From positions 35,714-99,713 of the forward strand of contig JAUNUQ010000004.1 of the NCBI GenBank assembly GCA_030538075.1: a stretch of DNA of 64,000 nt, given 5' to 3'. A model generated the notes under the pieces. It made no database searches. It had not been told where the DNA came from and saw nothing but the letters and a program-made list of their open reading frames with translations. Positions 18,942-26,973 of this stretch are shown piece by piece (the first letter of the stretch is position 1; the number at the start of each line of letters is the position of its first letter). The translations under genes were made by a program, and so were the position numbers. The stretch comes from Tissierellia bacterium (lineage in GTDB: Bacteria; Bacillota; Clostridia; Tissierellales; Peptoniphilaceae).

Positions 18942-19455
18942 ACTCCTTTTGGCATTATTTATAGCGACTCTAGTCGTTACGAGCTTTGCCATGCTCTTTG
19001 ATTATGGAATCCGAGCGGCGGAGTTTTCTGGTCGGGTCGATGAAACGGTCGGAGAAGCCGTTCAAATCCTCAACTATATTACCGATGAGATCGCAGCTGC
19101 TTCGGCGGTTTATGATGCCCAGGATTTTTACATACACCCGGATTATCGAAACACAATGGGTTTTGTGTTGAAGACTCCAGTTGGAGCGAATAATAAATAC
19201 GTCTTCTACTCCCTGAGAGGGAGCCGGTTATTTCGGGTGGCTTTTCACTTTAGTGAATCCGATCCGGCGAAAATCTCTTTTGGATCCTTACAAGATGGGG
19301 GTGTGAATGCCATATCCGATGAGATCGACAATATCGATGGCAGTGGACTGGATCTTTCCAAAAAATTGGTCCATGTCCAATTTGAGTCTGGAATCGGAAA
19401 TGGTGGAGGGTCCTTTGGCACTCGTATTTATTCAAAGGGGGCGGAGGATCTATGA
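18883..19455 (+). CDS. Pseudopilin, GspJ/PilW-like
   Basis: Minor pilin of 190 aa. An unusually long leader (15 residues) ends in KKIGG^FTLIELLLA with Glu+5 present, then a beta-rich domain. The ATG at 18883 follows GGAGAAGGAA and lies inside the preceding gene, so translation is coupled. Confidence 0.8.
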   Translation: MKPNWNCNSPKKIGGFTLIELLLALFIATLVVTSFAMLFDYGIRAAEFSGRVDETVGEAVQILNYITDEIAAASAVYDAQDFYIHPDYRNTMGFVLKTPVGANNKYVFYSLRGSRLFRVAFHFSESDPAKISFGSLQDGGVNAISDEIDNIDGSGLDLSKKLVHVQFESGIGNGGGSFGTRIYSKGAEDL

Positions 19456-20456
19456 AGAAACGTGGATTTCTCCTGATTTATGCCCTTTTCATATTGACCC
19501 TTCTCACTACGACTGGTCTATTGATGCTGGATCGTTCTCGGAATAACACCTTGCTCTCCTCTTACTATGCAGACAAATTAAAGGCAAAATATGCTGCAGA
19601 GACTGACCTGTATGTCTTCATCGATGAACTGGTAGCAGAAGGCTACTTCCAAGATACCATGAAACAAATCGCAAGGAGGAGGTCCGGGGATACGATTGAG
19701 TCCAGTCGTGATTTTTCTTCACTGGCAGATGGCAGCTTGCGCCGGGTGCTCTACAGACATACAAGGGATGGAAGGCTGGAGATCGAGCTGCCGTCAGGTC
19801 AAATGGGGATTGACTATAGGATGAGAGCGGAGCTCACTCTCTTAAATGAACTCTTTCACCCAGAGGATTGTAAGTTTGAGGTGAAGTCTGAAAATGAAGA
19901 ACTGTATACCCGTTTTCTGGAGGATGGCCTTGTACCGGCAGCGATTACCGATGTGTATATCCCAGCTCAAGATAGATCGTACTCTTTGGAACAGAGGGGA
20001 AGCGATCTATACTTAAAAGAGCAGTTGGAGCCTGAGCTCGAGAATTTGGAAACAGAACTGCCCATTGACCCTGAGGAGGATCCGGTGACGGAGCCCTTAG
20101 ATCCAATCGCAACGGAACCGGTGCCGGAGATCGTCGAGGAGATCCTCCCCAAAGAAGTATATCTGGGACCGCAATTGACCTATAGGGGGACACAGACCAT
20201 CAAGCTCGAGGGGATTTTGCAAATGGATGGGCAGACTGTGATTGAAGCCCCCGTTGAGCTGATAGGAATCTTAGTACTGGATGGGAAACCGCAGATTACG
20301 ACTGGTCGTATTAAGGTCACAGGTGGGATTGTCTATCGCGGCGAGATCCCGGAAAAAGTGACGCTGATCCCATTAAAGAGCCGTGTCATCAAATGGGGTG
20401 CAATGCAAGAGGGGTTTTTTGACCCAAAAGTGAAGAACATACAATTCGGAAGGTAG
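19452..20456 (+). CDS. GspK/PilX-like minor pilin
   Basis: A 334-aa protein with a pilin-like N terminus MKKRG^FLLIYALFIL in which the usual Glu at +5 is replaced by Tyr. Loss of Glu+5 is a known trait of GspK tip pseudopilins. A Pro/Glu-rich linker (about residues 195-235) precedes a C-terminal beta-type segment. It overlaps the previous gene as ATGA and is the last clear pilus gene. Assignment as a tip protein is inferred from these traits and position. Confidence 0.7.
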   Translation: MKKRGFLLIYALFILTLLTTTGLLMLDRSRNNTLLSSYYADKLKAKYAAETDLYVFIDELVAEGYFQDTMKQIARRRSGDTIESSRDFSSLADGSLRRVLYRHTRDGRLEIELPSGQMGIDYRMRAELTLLNELFHPEDCKFEVKSENEELYTRFLEDGLVPAAITDVYIPAQDRSYSLEQRGSDLYLKEQLEPELENLETELPIDPEEDPVTEPLDPIATEPVPEIVEEILPKEVYLGPQLTYRGTQTIKLEGILQMDGQTVIEAPVELIGILVLDGKPQITTGRIKVTGGIVYRGEIPEKVTLIPLKSRVIKWGAMQEGFFDPKVKNIQFGR

Positions 20457-20462
20457 GATCCT

Positions 20463-20786
20463 ATGAATCTATATGAAAACTTAGAATACATTGCTGGAGG
20501 AGAGCGGATCGATCTGCTCCTTCAGGATAAGAACCTGCGCATTGAACGCATCACCTCATCAAAGGCTCCATCTGGCCCATACAATCAGTTCGAAGATGAA
20601 TGGGTTTTGGTCCTAGAGGGTTGGGCAATCCTCGAGATTAGCGGCAAGAAGGTGAAACTCACAAAAGGGGACAACTATTTTATCCGCTCTTTCACTGAGC
20701 ATTCGGTACTGGAAACCTCAGAGAAATGTCTGTGGCTCTGTGTGTTTGTCACGACCAGGGAGGACGGCATGGTAAATACCGGATAA
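20463..20786 (+). CDS. Small single-domain cupin protein
   Basis: A 107-aa protein with a cupin beta-barrel pattern (EDEWVLVLEGWAILEI, then GDNYFIRSFTEHSV). Cupins of this size bind a metal or small ligand; no enzymatic role can be named. It starts 6 bp after the pilus operon's last gene, so it is probably cotranscribed. Confidence 0.75.
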   Translation: MNLYENLEYIAGGERIDLLLQDKNLRIERITSSKAPSGPYNQFEDEWVLVLEGWAILEISGKKVKLTKGDNYFIRSFTEHSVLETSEKCLWLCVFVTTREDGMVNTG

Positions 20787-20852
20787 AATACTTGCAAGGA
20801 AATAATCTGATAAATGTTTAGACTCTGAAAAAGGTGGTATAAATAGACTAGA

Positions 20853-20867
20853 TGATAATGGTTATCA
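20853..20867. promoter_or_regulatory. Fur/PerR-like operator upstream of sod
   Basis: TGATAATGGTTATCA is a 7-1-7 palindrome differing at one base from the Fur-type core TGATAATNATTATCA. It lies just after a -10-like TATAAAT (20838-20844) and 44 bp before the sod start, a position suited to repression. Fur and PerR boxes cannot be told apart here. Confidence 0.6.
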
Positions 20868-20910
20868 ATAAGATGACCTTCTATAAAACCAACTATGAAG
20901 GAGACTAAAA

Positions 20911-21504
20911 ATGATTAACAAAATGAAACTACCTTATGCATATGATGCACTTGAGCCACACATTGACGCGCAAACCGTAGAGATCCACTATGAAAAGCAT
21001 CATCAAACCTATGCGGATAATCTAAACAAAGCCCTGGAGAGCCACCCAGATCACAAGGATAAGTCCCTCGAAGAATTGGTGAAGGGCTACAAGGAGCTTC
21101 CAAGTGAGCTGCAGACCGTCGTTCGCAACAATGGTGGCGGGGTCTACAACCACGATATCTATTGGGCGATCATGAGCCCAGATGCAAGGAAGGAACCAGA
21201 GGGAAAACTAAAGGAAGCCATTGAAAAGAAATGGGGTTCTTTGGATGAATTCAAAGCGGAATTCAAGAAGAAAGCCCTCGGACAATTTGGATCTGGTTGG
21301 GCGTGGCTGGTGAAGGATGGAGATGGCGTGGATATCGTGTCCACACCAAACCAAGACAATCCAATCACTGATGGAAAAGAACCACTACTGGGAATCGACG
21401 TCTGGGAGCATGCGTATTATCTGAAATACCAAAACAAAAGAGCGGACTATGTCGACAGCTGGTGGGAAGTCCTAGATTGGGCAAAGGTTGAAGAGAGAAT
21501 GTAA
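20911..21504 (+). CDS. sodA: Superoxide dismutase, Fe/Mn family
   Basis: Converts superoxide to peroxide and oxygen. The 197-aa protein has the family layout with metal ligands in HYEKHHQTY, NHDIYW and DVWEHAYYLKY. It is preceded by GAAGGAGA and a Fur-like box and followed by a terminator, so it looks monocistronic. Metal choice (Fe or Mn) cannot be decided from sequence alone. Confidence 0.93.
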   Translation: MINKMKLPYAYDALEPHIDAQTVEIHYEKHHQTYADNLNKALESHPDHKDKSLEELVKGYKELPSELQTVVRNNGGGVYNHDIYWAIMSPDARKEPEGKLKEAIEKKWGSLDEFKAEFKKKALGQFGSGWAWLVKDGDGVDIVSTPNQDNPITDGKEPLLGIDVWEHAYYLKYQNKRADYVDSWWEVLDWAKVEERM

Positions 21505-21537
21505 ATGAGATAAAACCCCATCAATGAAGAATACAAG

Positions 21538-21573
21538 AAAAGGGATTGCATGAGTATATGCAGTCCTTTTTTG
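21538..21573 (+). terminator. Terminator after sod
   Basis: An imperfect 11-bp hairpin (AGGGATTGCAT / ATGCAGTCCTT, G-T pairs included) followed by TTTTTT, 34 bp after the sod stop. Confidence 0.75.
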
Positions 21574-21609
21574 TTGCAGTGAAACTAATTAAAAAAACTT
21601 ATGTATATT

Positions 21610-21661
21610 CTTCATGCATGAAGTTTATTAATTGGTTTTATTTTCTTGAGTTACATATACT
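21610..21661 (+). promoter_or_regulatory. Palindrome and putative promoter upstream of metN
   Basis: A perfect 14-bp palindrome CTTCATGCATGAAG (21610-21623) lies directly before TTGGTT (21632-21637) and TATACT (21656-21661), spaced by 18 nt. This could be an operator and promoter for the transporter operon. I see no SAM riboswitch (S-box) in the 220-bp gap. Confidence 0.4.
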
Positions 21662-21724
21662 TTTACTATGGGATTTAGCAGAATACACTATTAACGCCCA
21701 TTAGAGAAAACTAAGGAGCAGGCG

Positions 21725-22693
21725 ATGATCAAAATGGAAGAGGTGACCAAGTCTTTTGGCACCCTCAAAGTTTTAAATGGAATCTCCATGGAAATCGGAA
21801 AAGGAGATATCTATGGATTAGTTGGCACCAGTGGAGCCGGTAAATCTACACTATTGCGCTGTATCAATGGGCTCCAAGAGTACAACTCCGGTAGTTTAAA
21901 GGTTGAGGGAGTAGAGGTCCATGAACTGGACAAAGAGGGGCTACGAGAACTCCGACGAGGCATCGGTATGATCTTTCAGGATTTCTCCATCCTAGAGAGG
22001 ATGACGGTCTATGAAAATGTGGGCATGCCAATGAGATGTTGGGGCTATGATCAAGCGCATATCGATCAAAGAGTCAAAGAAGTGCTCGAGATGGTAGGTC
22101 TTACTGACAAGACGGAAGCCAGACCCAGGGAGCTCAGCGGTGGGCAAAAGCAGAGGGTGGCCATCGCCAGGGCAATTGCAATGGAGCCCAAGATTCTCCT
22201 CTGCGACGAGGCGACATCGGCCCTTGATCCCCATACTGCAAAGACCATCTTGGAGATACTCAAGAGTATCAACGAGAGATTGGGGATCACAGTTGTGGTG
22301 GTTGCCCATCAGATGGAGGTGGTCAAACAGGTCTGTGACAAGATCGCTATCTTGGAGCATGGTGTGCTGAAAGCCGATGGTGCTGTAGCGGACATCTTCT
22401 TTGAAGACCCACAGAGTCTCCAGAATCTATTGGGGGAGGATTGTCTAGAAACCCTTCCGGATACAGGCTTCAATATCAAGATGAGCTTTCAAGAAAAAGA
22501 TAAGACCTCCGAAGCTCTGCTCGCCACTCTGGCCATTGAGACTGGAATCCGATTTTCCTATGTCTGGGGCGGGATCAACCGCTTTAAGGACGATAAAGTG
22601 GGCATGGTCACACTGAATGTCAAACATGAGCATGAACTAAGGGCGCTCAGACGGGTTCTCGAATCCAATGAAATAAAACATAAGGTGATATAG
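21725..22693 (+). CDS. metN: Methionine-type ABC transporter ATP-binding protein
   Basis: ATPase of a MetNIQ importer. The 322-aa protein has Walker A GTSGAGKS, signature LSGGQKQRVAIARA, Walker B ILLCDEATSALD and a C-terminal NIL domain (about residues 250-322) that in MetN senses intracellular methionine. The stop abuts the metI start. The substrate may be methionine or another small, possibly methylated, amino acid, given the methyltransferase genes downstream. Confidence 0.9.
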   Translation: MIKMEEVTKSFGTLKVLNGISMEIGKGDIYGLVGTSGAGKSTLLRCINGLQEYNSGSLKVEGVEVHELDKEGLRELRRGIGMIFQDFSILERMTVYENVGMPMRCWGYDQAHIDQRVKEVLEMVGLTDKTEARPRELSGGQKQRVAIARAIAMEPKILLCDEATSALDPHTAKTILEILKSINERLGITVVVVAHQMEVVKQVCDKIAILEHGVLKADGAVADIFFEDPQSLQNLLGEDCLETLPDTGFNIKMSFQEKDKTSEALLATLAIETGIRFSYVWGGINRFKDDKVGMVTLNVKHEHELRALRRVLESNEIKHKVI

Positions 22694-23353
22694 ATGAACT
22701 ATGACTTTCAAACGATCTTGAATCAGATCATATTGCCGGCGATGAACCAGACCTTTTTAATGGTCATTGCAACGGCAATCCTGTCCACGGTATTGGGATT
22801 TGTATTGGCGATTGCCGTATTAATCACAGATGTCGATGGGCTGCATCCAATCCCTTGGCTCAATCGAATTTTAAGTACATTTATCAATGTGGTTCGCTCC
22901 TTTCCCTTTATTATCCTGATGGTATCCATCATTCCGTTGACCAGATTGATCGCAGGTACCTCCATCGGCACGAGAGCGGCCATCGTCCCATTGACCTTTG
23001 CAGCAACTCCATTTATGGCACGGCTATTTTTCAATAATTTTAAAGAAGTCACTCCCAATCTGATCGAAGCTGCCAAGTCCTTTGGGCTCTCGGATATGCA
23101 TATCATCCGCTATGTGATCATAAAGGAGTCTGTACCAGCACTGATTCAGTCCATCACCTTGGCCATCATCTCCATCCTCAGTTCTTCAGCCATGGCAGGT
23201 GCCATCGGTGGAGGCGGACTTGGATCCGTTGCCATGACCTATGGCTATCAAAACTTCAATGACACCATTATGTATGGGACCGTCGTCATATTGATTGTCA
23301 TTGTGCAAATCATCCAGTTTATCGGAGATCGGATCTATAACCGTATGAGATAA
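22694..23353 (+). CDS. metI: Methionine-type ABC transporter permease
   Basis: Membrane subunit of a MetNIQ importer, 219 aa, with five to six hydrophobic helices and the EAA loop (LIEAAKSFGLSDMHIIRYVIIKESVPAL) that docks the ATPase. It starts immediately after the metN stop. Three MetQ-type binding proteins lie about 8 kb downstream on the same strand. Confidence 0.9.
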   Translation: MNYDFQTILNQIILPAMNQTFLMVIATAILSTVLGFVLAIAVLITDVDGLHPIPWLNRILSTFINVVRSFPFIILMVSIIPLTRLIAGTSIGTRAAIVPLTFAATPFMARLFFNNFKEVTPNLIEAAKSFGLSDMHIIRYVIIKESVPALIQSITLAIISILSSSAMAGAIGGGGLGSVAMTYGYQNFNDTIMYGTVVILIVIVQIIQFIGDRIYNRMR

Positions 23354-23381
23354 CCGATCACTATATTGAAAGGGGAGAATC

Positions 23382-24419
23382 ATGACAGAGACGAAGGATA
23401 TGAAACCGGAAAGACTAAATGTATCCGTGAGCTTAGGAGAGACTGCCTGCAGTTTATATGATATTGACTTGGACAAGTATTATCATGATCCAAAGCTGAT
23501 CTGCGAGGTGGAAAAGAATACTTATGAGGACTTTGGTGCAGATGGGGTGGGTACGACCATCGGTCTACATGGCATGGCAGAGGCATTTGGTTCGATTGTC
23601 AGATATCAACCAAAACAATTACGGTATACGCAGACGCCGCTGTTGACGAGGATTGAAGAACTGAGCAAACTGAGAGTTCCAGATCCGGAAAAGGATGGGT
23701 TACTTCCCGTTGTATTGGAGGCTTTGGATCGGATCAATACAGAGCTAAAAGGAAAGACGGCAATAGCTTGTAGTGTTGCAGGTCCAATCACCGTTGCGCT
23801 GAACTTGTGTGGAGCAGAAAATATCTTGAAATGGCTCCGTAAGTTTCCGAAAGAAGTCCATGAGATTATGGCAATTATCACTGAGGCGAATAACTTATTT
23901 ATCGATGAGATACACAAGCGGGGAGCTAGCATCGGTTTTGCTGATCCAGTTGCTTCTGTTACTGTGATCAGTTATCAACAGTTTAAAGATTATGCACTGT
24001 CTTATCTGGCTGAAAATGTGCGGTATGCGGAGAAGATTTCTGGGGAATCACCTTCTCTTCATATTTGTGGAAAGAGCAAACAGATTTGGGATGACCTTGC
24101 AGATTGTGGCATTGGTGCTTTTAGTGTCGATAATTGTGAGGATTTGCAAGATTTAAAAGAGGCGGTCGGTGAACGCATTCACATCGTCGGCAATGTTCCA
24201 CCGGTTGAGGTCATCATGAAAGGGACCAAAGAGGCTATCGATCGATCTATAAAAGATTGTATCTTGAAAGGCTATGACTCTCCGAAGGGTTATAGCATCG
24301 CCGCAGGATGTCAAATCCCCTATGGAACACCTAGAGAGAATATCGCCTACTATGTGGAGCGTTCAAAGGAACTAGTAAAACTTCCGATCGATGTCGAAAG
24401 ACTTAGAAGCGATAACTAG
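23382..24419 (+). CDS. UroD-family corrinoid methyltransferase (MtaA/CmuA-like), copy 1
   Basis: TIM-barrel protein of the uroporphyrinogen decarboxylase/MtaA family, 345 aa. Zinc ligands typical of methyltransferases rather than decarboxylases are present: His227-x-Cys229 (HICGK) and Cys310 (AAGCQIP). Such enzymes pass methyl groups between a methylated substrate or thiol and a corrinoid protein. GGGGAG precedes the ATG, 28 bp after metI. Involvement in heme synthesis is unlikely given the corrinoid and RACE neighbours. Substrate unknown. Confidence 0.82.
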   Translation: MTETKDMKPERLNVSVSLGETACSLYDIDLDKYYHDPKLICEVEKNTYEDFGADGVGTTIGLHGMAEAFGSIVRYQPKQLRYTQTPLLTRIEELSKLRVPDPEKDGLLPVVLEALDRINTELKGKTAIACSVAGPITVALNLCGAENILKWLRKFPKEVHEIMAIITEANNLFIDEIHKRGASIGFADPVASVTVISYQQFKDYALSYLAENVRYAEKISGESPSLHICGKSKQIWDDLADCGIGAFSVDNCEDLQDLKEAVGERIHIVGNVPPVEVIMKGTKEAIDRSIKDCILKGYDSPKGYSIAAGCQIPYGTPRENIAYYVERSKELVKLPIDVERLRSDN

Positions 24420-24442
24420 CAAATGAGTCAAAGGAGGAGTAT

Positions 24443-25303
24443 GTGGTTAAGATTTTGGATTATAAATGTCCAGAGCCAAAGGACAAGGTGATCGATACCG
24501 AGGCATTCGCTGCTGCTGGAGTGGTATTCCCCGATGTACATAAGAATCGACAGATGATGGTGAACTATGCCAAGCTACAAAAACCTGAGAATGACAATGT
24601 ATATGTGGATTTACCTTTTTGTCACACCGTTGAAGCAGATGCGTTGGGAGGAATTGTAAATTATGGTGATGCCGTAACAGGACCGAGGGCAAAGAGCTTT
24701 ATCTATAAGAACCTGTCAGAAGTGGGGGAGATGGAGCCGATTGACTTTTCAAAGGGTAGGATCCACGAGGTCTTAGAGGCCGCAAAGACCCTAAAGAGCC
24801 AAGGGGAATTCGTCATATCGGAGATGGCGGGTCCGTTTACAATCATGAATATCCTGGTGGATCCCTCCCTTGTCTTCAAGGGGATGCGTAAGGATCTAGA
24901 AGGGATGAAGCGGATTTTTGAGCGCTTTCACTTTATCCTATTGGAATATGTTAAAGAGTGTATTAGCGCAGGAGTCGATGCGATCTCCTATGCAGATCCA
25001 ACGGGTGGAGTCAACATCCTCGGTCCCAAGTTCACCAAGATGTATATGGAGCTTTTCACATATGACTTTTTGAAGTCCTGTGCGGCGCTGGACGGGGATA
25101 TGCTATTTGTGCTATGCCCAAAGACCGCGCTTTCTCTGATTGGCACCGAAAAGGCAAAGTTTGTAGATATCGAACTACCCAGAGAGATGAGCTATGCGGA
25201 GACCTTTGTCGAACTCAAGGGGAAGGCAAAATTTCTAGGACATCTGTGTATAGGTATGAACAGTAGAAAACTCAAGAGTACAAAAATAATTGAATGGATC
25301 TAA
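24443..25303 (+). CDS. Short UroD-family protein, copy 2, altered metal site
   Basis: Member of the same UroD/MtaA fold but only 286 aa. The usual HxC motif reads VLCPK, so the histidine ligand is missing; a late cysteine remains (GHLCIGM). It has the family segments SEMAGPFTIMN and YADPTGGVNILGPK. The start is GTG at 24443, 5-6 nt after AGGAGG. It may act as a different half of the methyl transfer reaction or as a substrate-binding partner; this is inference. It lies directly before the corrinoid protein. Confidence 0.7.
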   Translation: MVKILDYKCPEPKDKVIDTEAFAAAGVVFPDVHKNRQMMVNYAKLQKPENDNVYVDLPFCHTVEADALGGIVNYGDAVTGPRAKSFIYKNLSEVGEMEPIDFSKGRIHEVLEAAKTLKSQGEFVISEMAGPFTIMNILVDPSLVFKGMRKDLEGMKRIFERFHFILLEYVKECISAGVDAISYADPTGGVNILGPKFTKMYMELFTYDFLKSCAALDGDMLFVLCPKTALSLIGTEKAKFVDIELPREMSYAETFVELKGKAKFLGHLCIGMNSRKLKSTKIIEWI

Positions 25304-25312
25304 GGAGGAGCT

Positions 25313-25969
25313 ATGAAAACAAAAGAGGAAATGATCAAAAAGCTGACAGAATGTGTTGTGGAGATGGAAGAGGAAGAGGTCGTTGAAGTCGCTGAGGCCT
25401 ATATTGCTGCTGGTTATCCCGCTTATGACGGGATAATGGATGGTTTGGTCGCTGGCATGAATCAAGCTTCTATTCTCTATGATGAAGAAGAATATTTTAT
25501 CACGGACGTCCTCCTATGTTCTGATGCGATGTATGCGGGACTGGGGGTTCTTCGCCCCCATCTGGAAGAGGATGCATCCAGTGGAGAGAAGGCAGTTGCC
25601 GTCATCGGTGTCGTAGAAGGGGATACCCACGACATCGGTAAAAACTTAGTGAAGATTATGATGGAAACCGCAGGATTCGAAATGATCGACTTGGGGAGAG
25701 ATGTGCCCTTGGATGAATTCGTCAAAGCGGCACAGGACAATAAGGCGGATCTCGTCTGCATGTCCACTCTGATGACGACGACAATGGGCAATATGGGGAC
25801 TGTAATCGAAAAATTAAAAGAAGCGGGAATCCGGGACCAAGTTAAGGTCATGATCGGCGGTGGACCGATTTCACAGCGTTTCGCCGATCAGATCGGTGCA
25901 GATAAATACACGGTCAATGCGGTGAAGGCAGTCCAAGAAGCCAAAAAATTAGTAGGGATGGCAGAATGA
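25313..25969 (+). CDS. Corrinoid (B12-binding) methyl carrier protein
   Basis: Methyl carrier of the MtaC/MtbC/MttC type, 218 aa. A helical cap domain (about 1-88) is followed by a Rossmann-like B12 domain with the base-off motif GDTHDIGK, in which His106 ligates cobalt, and the later MIGGGPIS motif. It is the only corrinoid protein in the window although five UroD-family proteins surround it. The start follows AAGGAGGAG; its stop overlaps the next gene as ATGA. Confidence 0.93.
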   Translation: MKTKEEMIKKLTECVVEMEEEEVVEVAEAYIAAGYPAYDGIMDGLVAGMNQASILYDEEEYFITDVLLCSDAMYAGLGVLRPHLEEDASSGEKAVAVIGVVEGDTHDIGKNLVKIMMETAGFEMIDLGRDVPLDEFVKAAQDNKADLVCMSTLMTTTMGNMGTVIEKLKEAGIRDQVKVMIGGGPISQRFADQIGADKYTVNAVKAVQEAKKLVGMAE

Positions 25970-26973
25970 TAAGCCAAAAGGCAAGGCTGCTCCAATCAAT
26001 CGAGGGCAAACCGGTCGATCGCCCTCCAGTGGTCTGCCCTGGTGGTATGATGAATATGATGATCGAGGATCTGATGAGGATTTCCTCGATCTATCTGCCG
26101 GAGGCCCATTCGGATGCTCGCCTGATGGCAGATCTCACCAAAGCCGTCGTCGAACAAGGCTGCTTTGAGAACTACGGCTTGCCCTATTGTATGACGGTGG
26201 AATCAGAGAATTTGGGTTCTGTCGTGGACATGGGAAGTACCATCTATGAGCCCCATGTCGTGGAATACCAGTTGAAGACGGTATCCGATTGGAAATCTCT
26301 ACCAGCACTAGATGTGAACAAAGGAAGAGCAAAAATCGTCCTCGATGCGATCCGACTCTTAAAAGCAGAGTCGGATGAGATACCGATCATTGGGAATATC
26401 ACTGGACCGATCAGCTTTGGAAGCTCCTTGATGGAGCCGGTCGATTTCTACAAGGAAATGCGGAAAAAAAGAGAAGAAATGCATAAATTTCTGGAGTTCT
26501 TAACCGATCAATTAATCGCCTTCTCTATTGCACAAATCGAAGCCGGAGCGGATATCATCGCCATCTCTGACCCCAGCGGTACAGGAGAGATCCTAGGTCC
26601 TAAACCCTTTGAAGAATTCCTCGTAAAGAATATGAACAGACTATTGCTTGCAATTCGAGAGGCTGGGGCTTATTCCATGGTCCACATCTGTGGTCAGATG
26701 CGTAATGTCTACCGGGAAGTCAATCAGTTGACGGCAGATGTCCTCAGCTTTGACTCCATGGTCAATTACAAGGAAGCCAGTGCGAAACTGGAAGGCCGCG
26801 TCTTAATGGGAAATGTAAGTACTTTTACTCTGGAATTTGGCGAACCAGAACTCGTACAGCGCCTGACTAAATCCTGCATAAAAAACGGGGCATCCATTCT
26901 CTCTCCAGCATGTGGAATCGGAATGCGCTCCCCAATCGAAAATATACGTTCAATATTGGAAGTCGTAAAATGA
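25966..26973 (+). CDS. UroD-family corrinoid methyltransferase, copy 3
   Basis: UroD/MtaA-type TIM barrel, 335 aa, with His240-x-Cys242 (HICGQ) and a late Cys in SPACGIG as zinc ligands. It is translationally coupled to the corrinoid protein upstream and overlaps the RACE gene by 4 bp, so it is the best candidate for a dedicated partner of that corrinoid protein. Whether it methylates or demethylates the corrinoid cannot be read. Confidence 0.82.
   Translation: MISQKARLLQSIEGKPVDRPPVVCPGGMMNMMIEDLMRISSIYLPEAHSDARLMADLTKAVVEQGCFENYGLPYCMTVESENLGSVVDMGSTIYEPHVVEYQLKTVSDWKSLPALDVNKGRAKIVLDAIRLLKAESDEIPIIGNITGPISFGSSLMEPVDFYKEMRKKREEMHKFLEFLTDQLIAFSIAQIEAGADIIAISDPSGTGEILGPKPFEEFLVKNMNRLLLAIREAGAYSMVHICGQMRNVYREVNQLTADVLSFDSMVNYKEASAKLEGRVLMGNVSTFTLEFGEPELVQRLTKSCIKNGASILSPACGIGMRSPIENIRSILEVVK

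Noticed and set aside
21574..21724. SAM riboswitch upstream of metN
   Set aside because: No S-box helices or conserved core could be traced; only a short palindrome and a plausible promoter are present.
23382..24419. Assignment of UroD-like genes to heme biosynthesis (hemE)
   Set aside because: They carry HxC and late Cys zinc ligands and flank corrinoid and RACE genes; no other heme genes are near.
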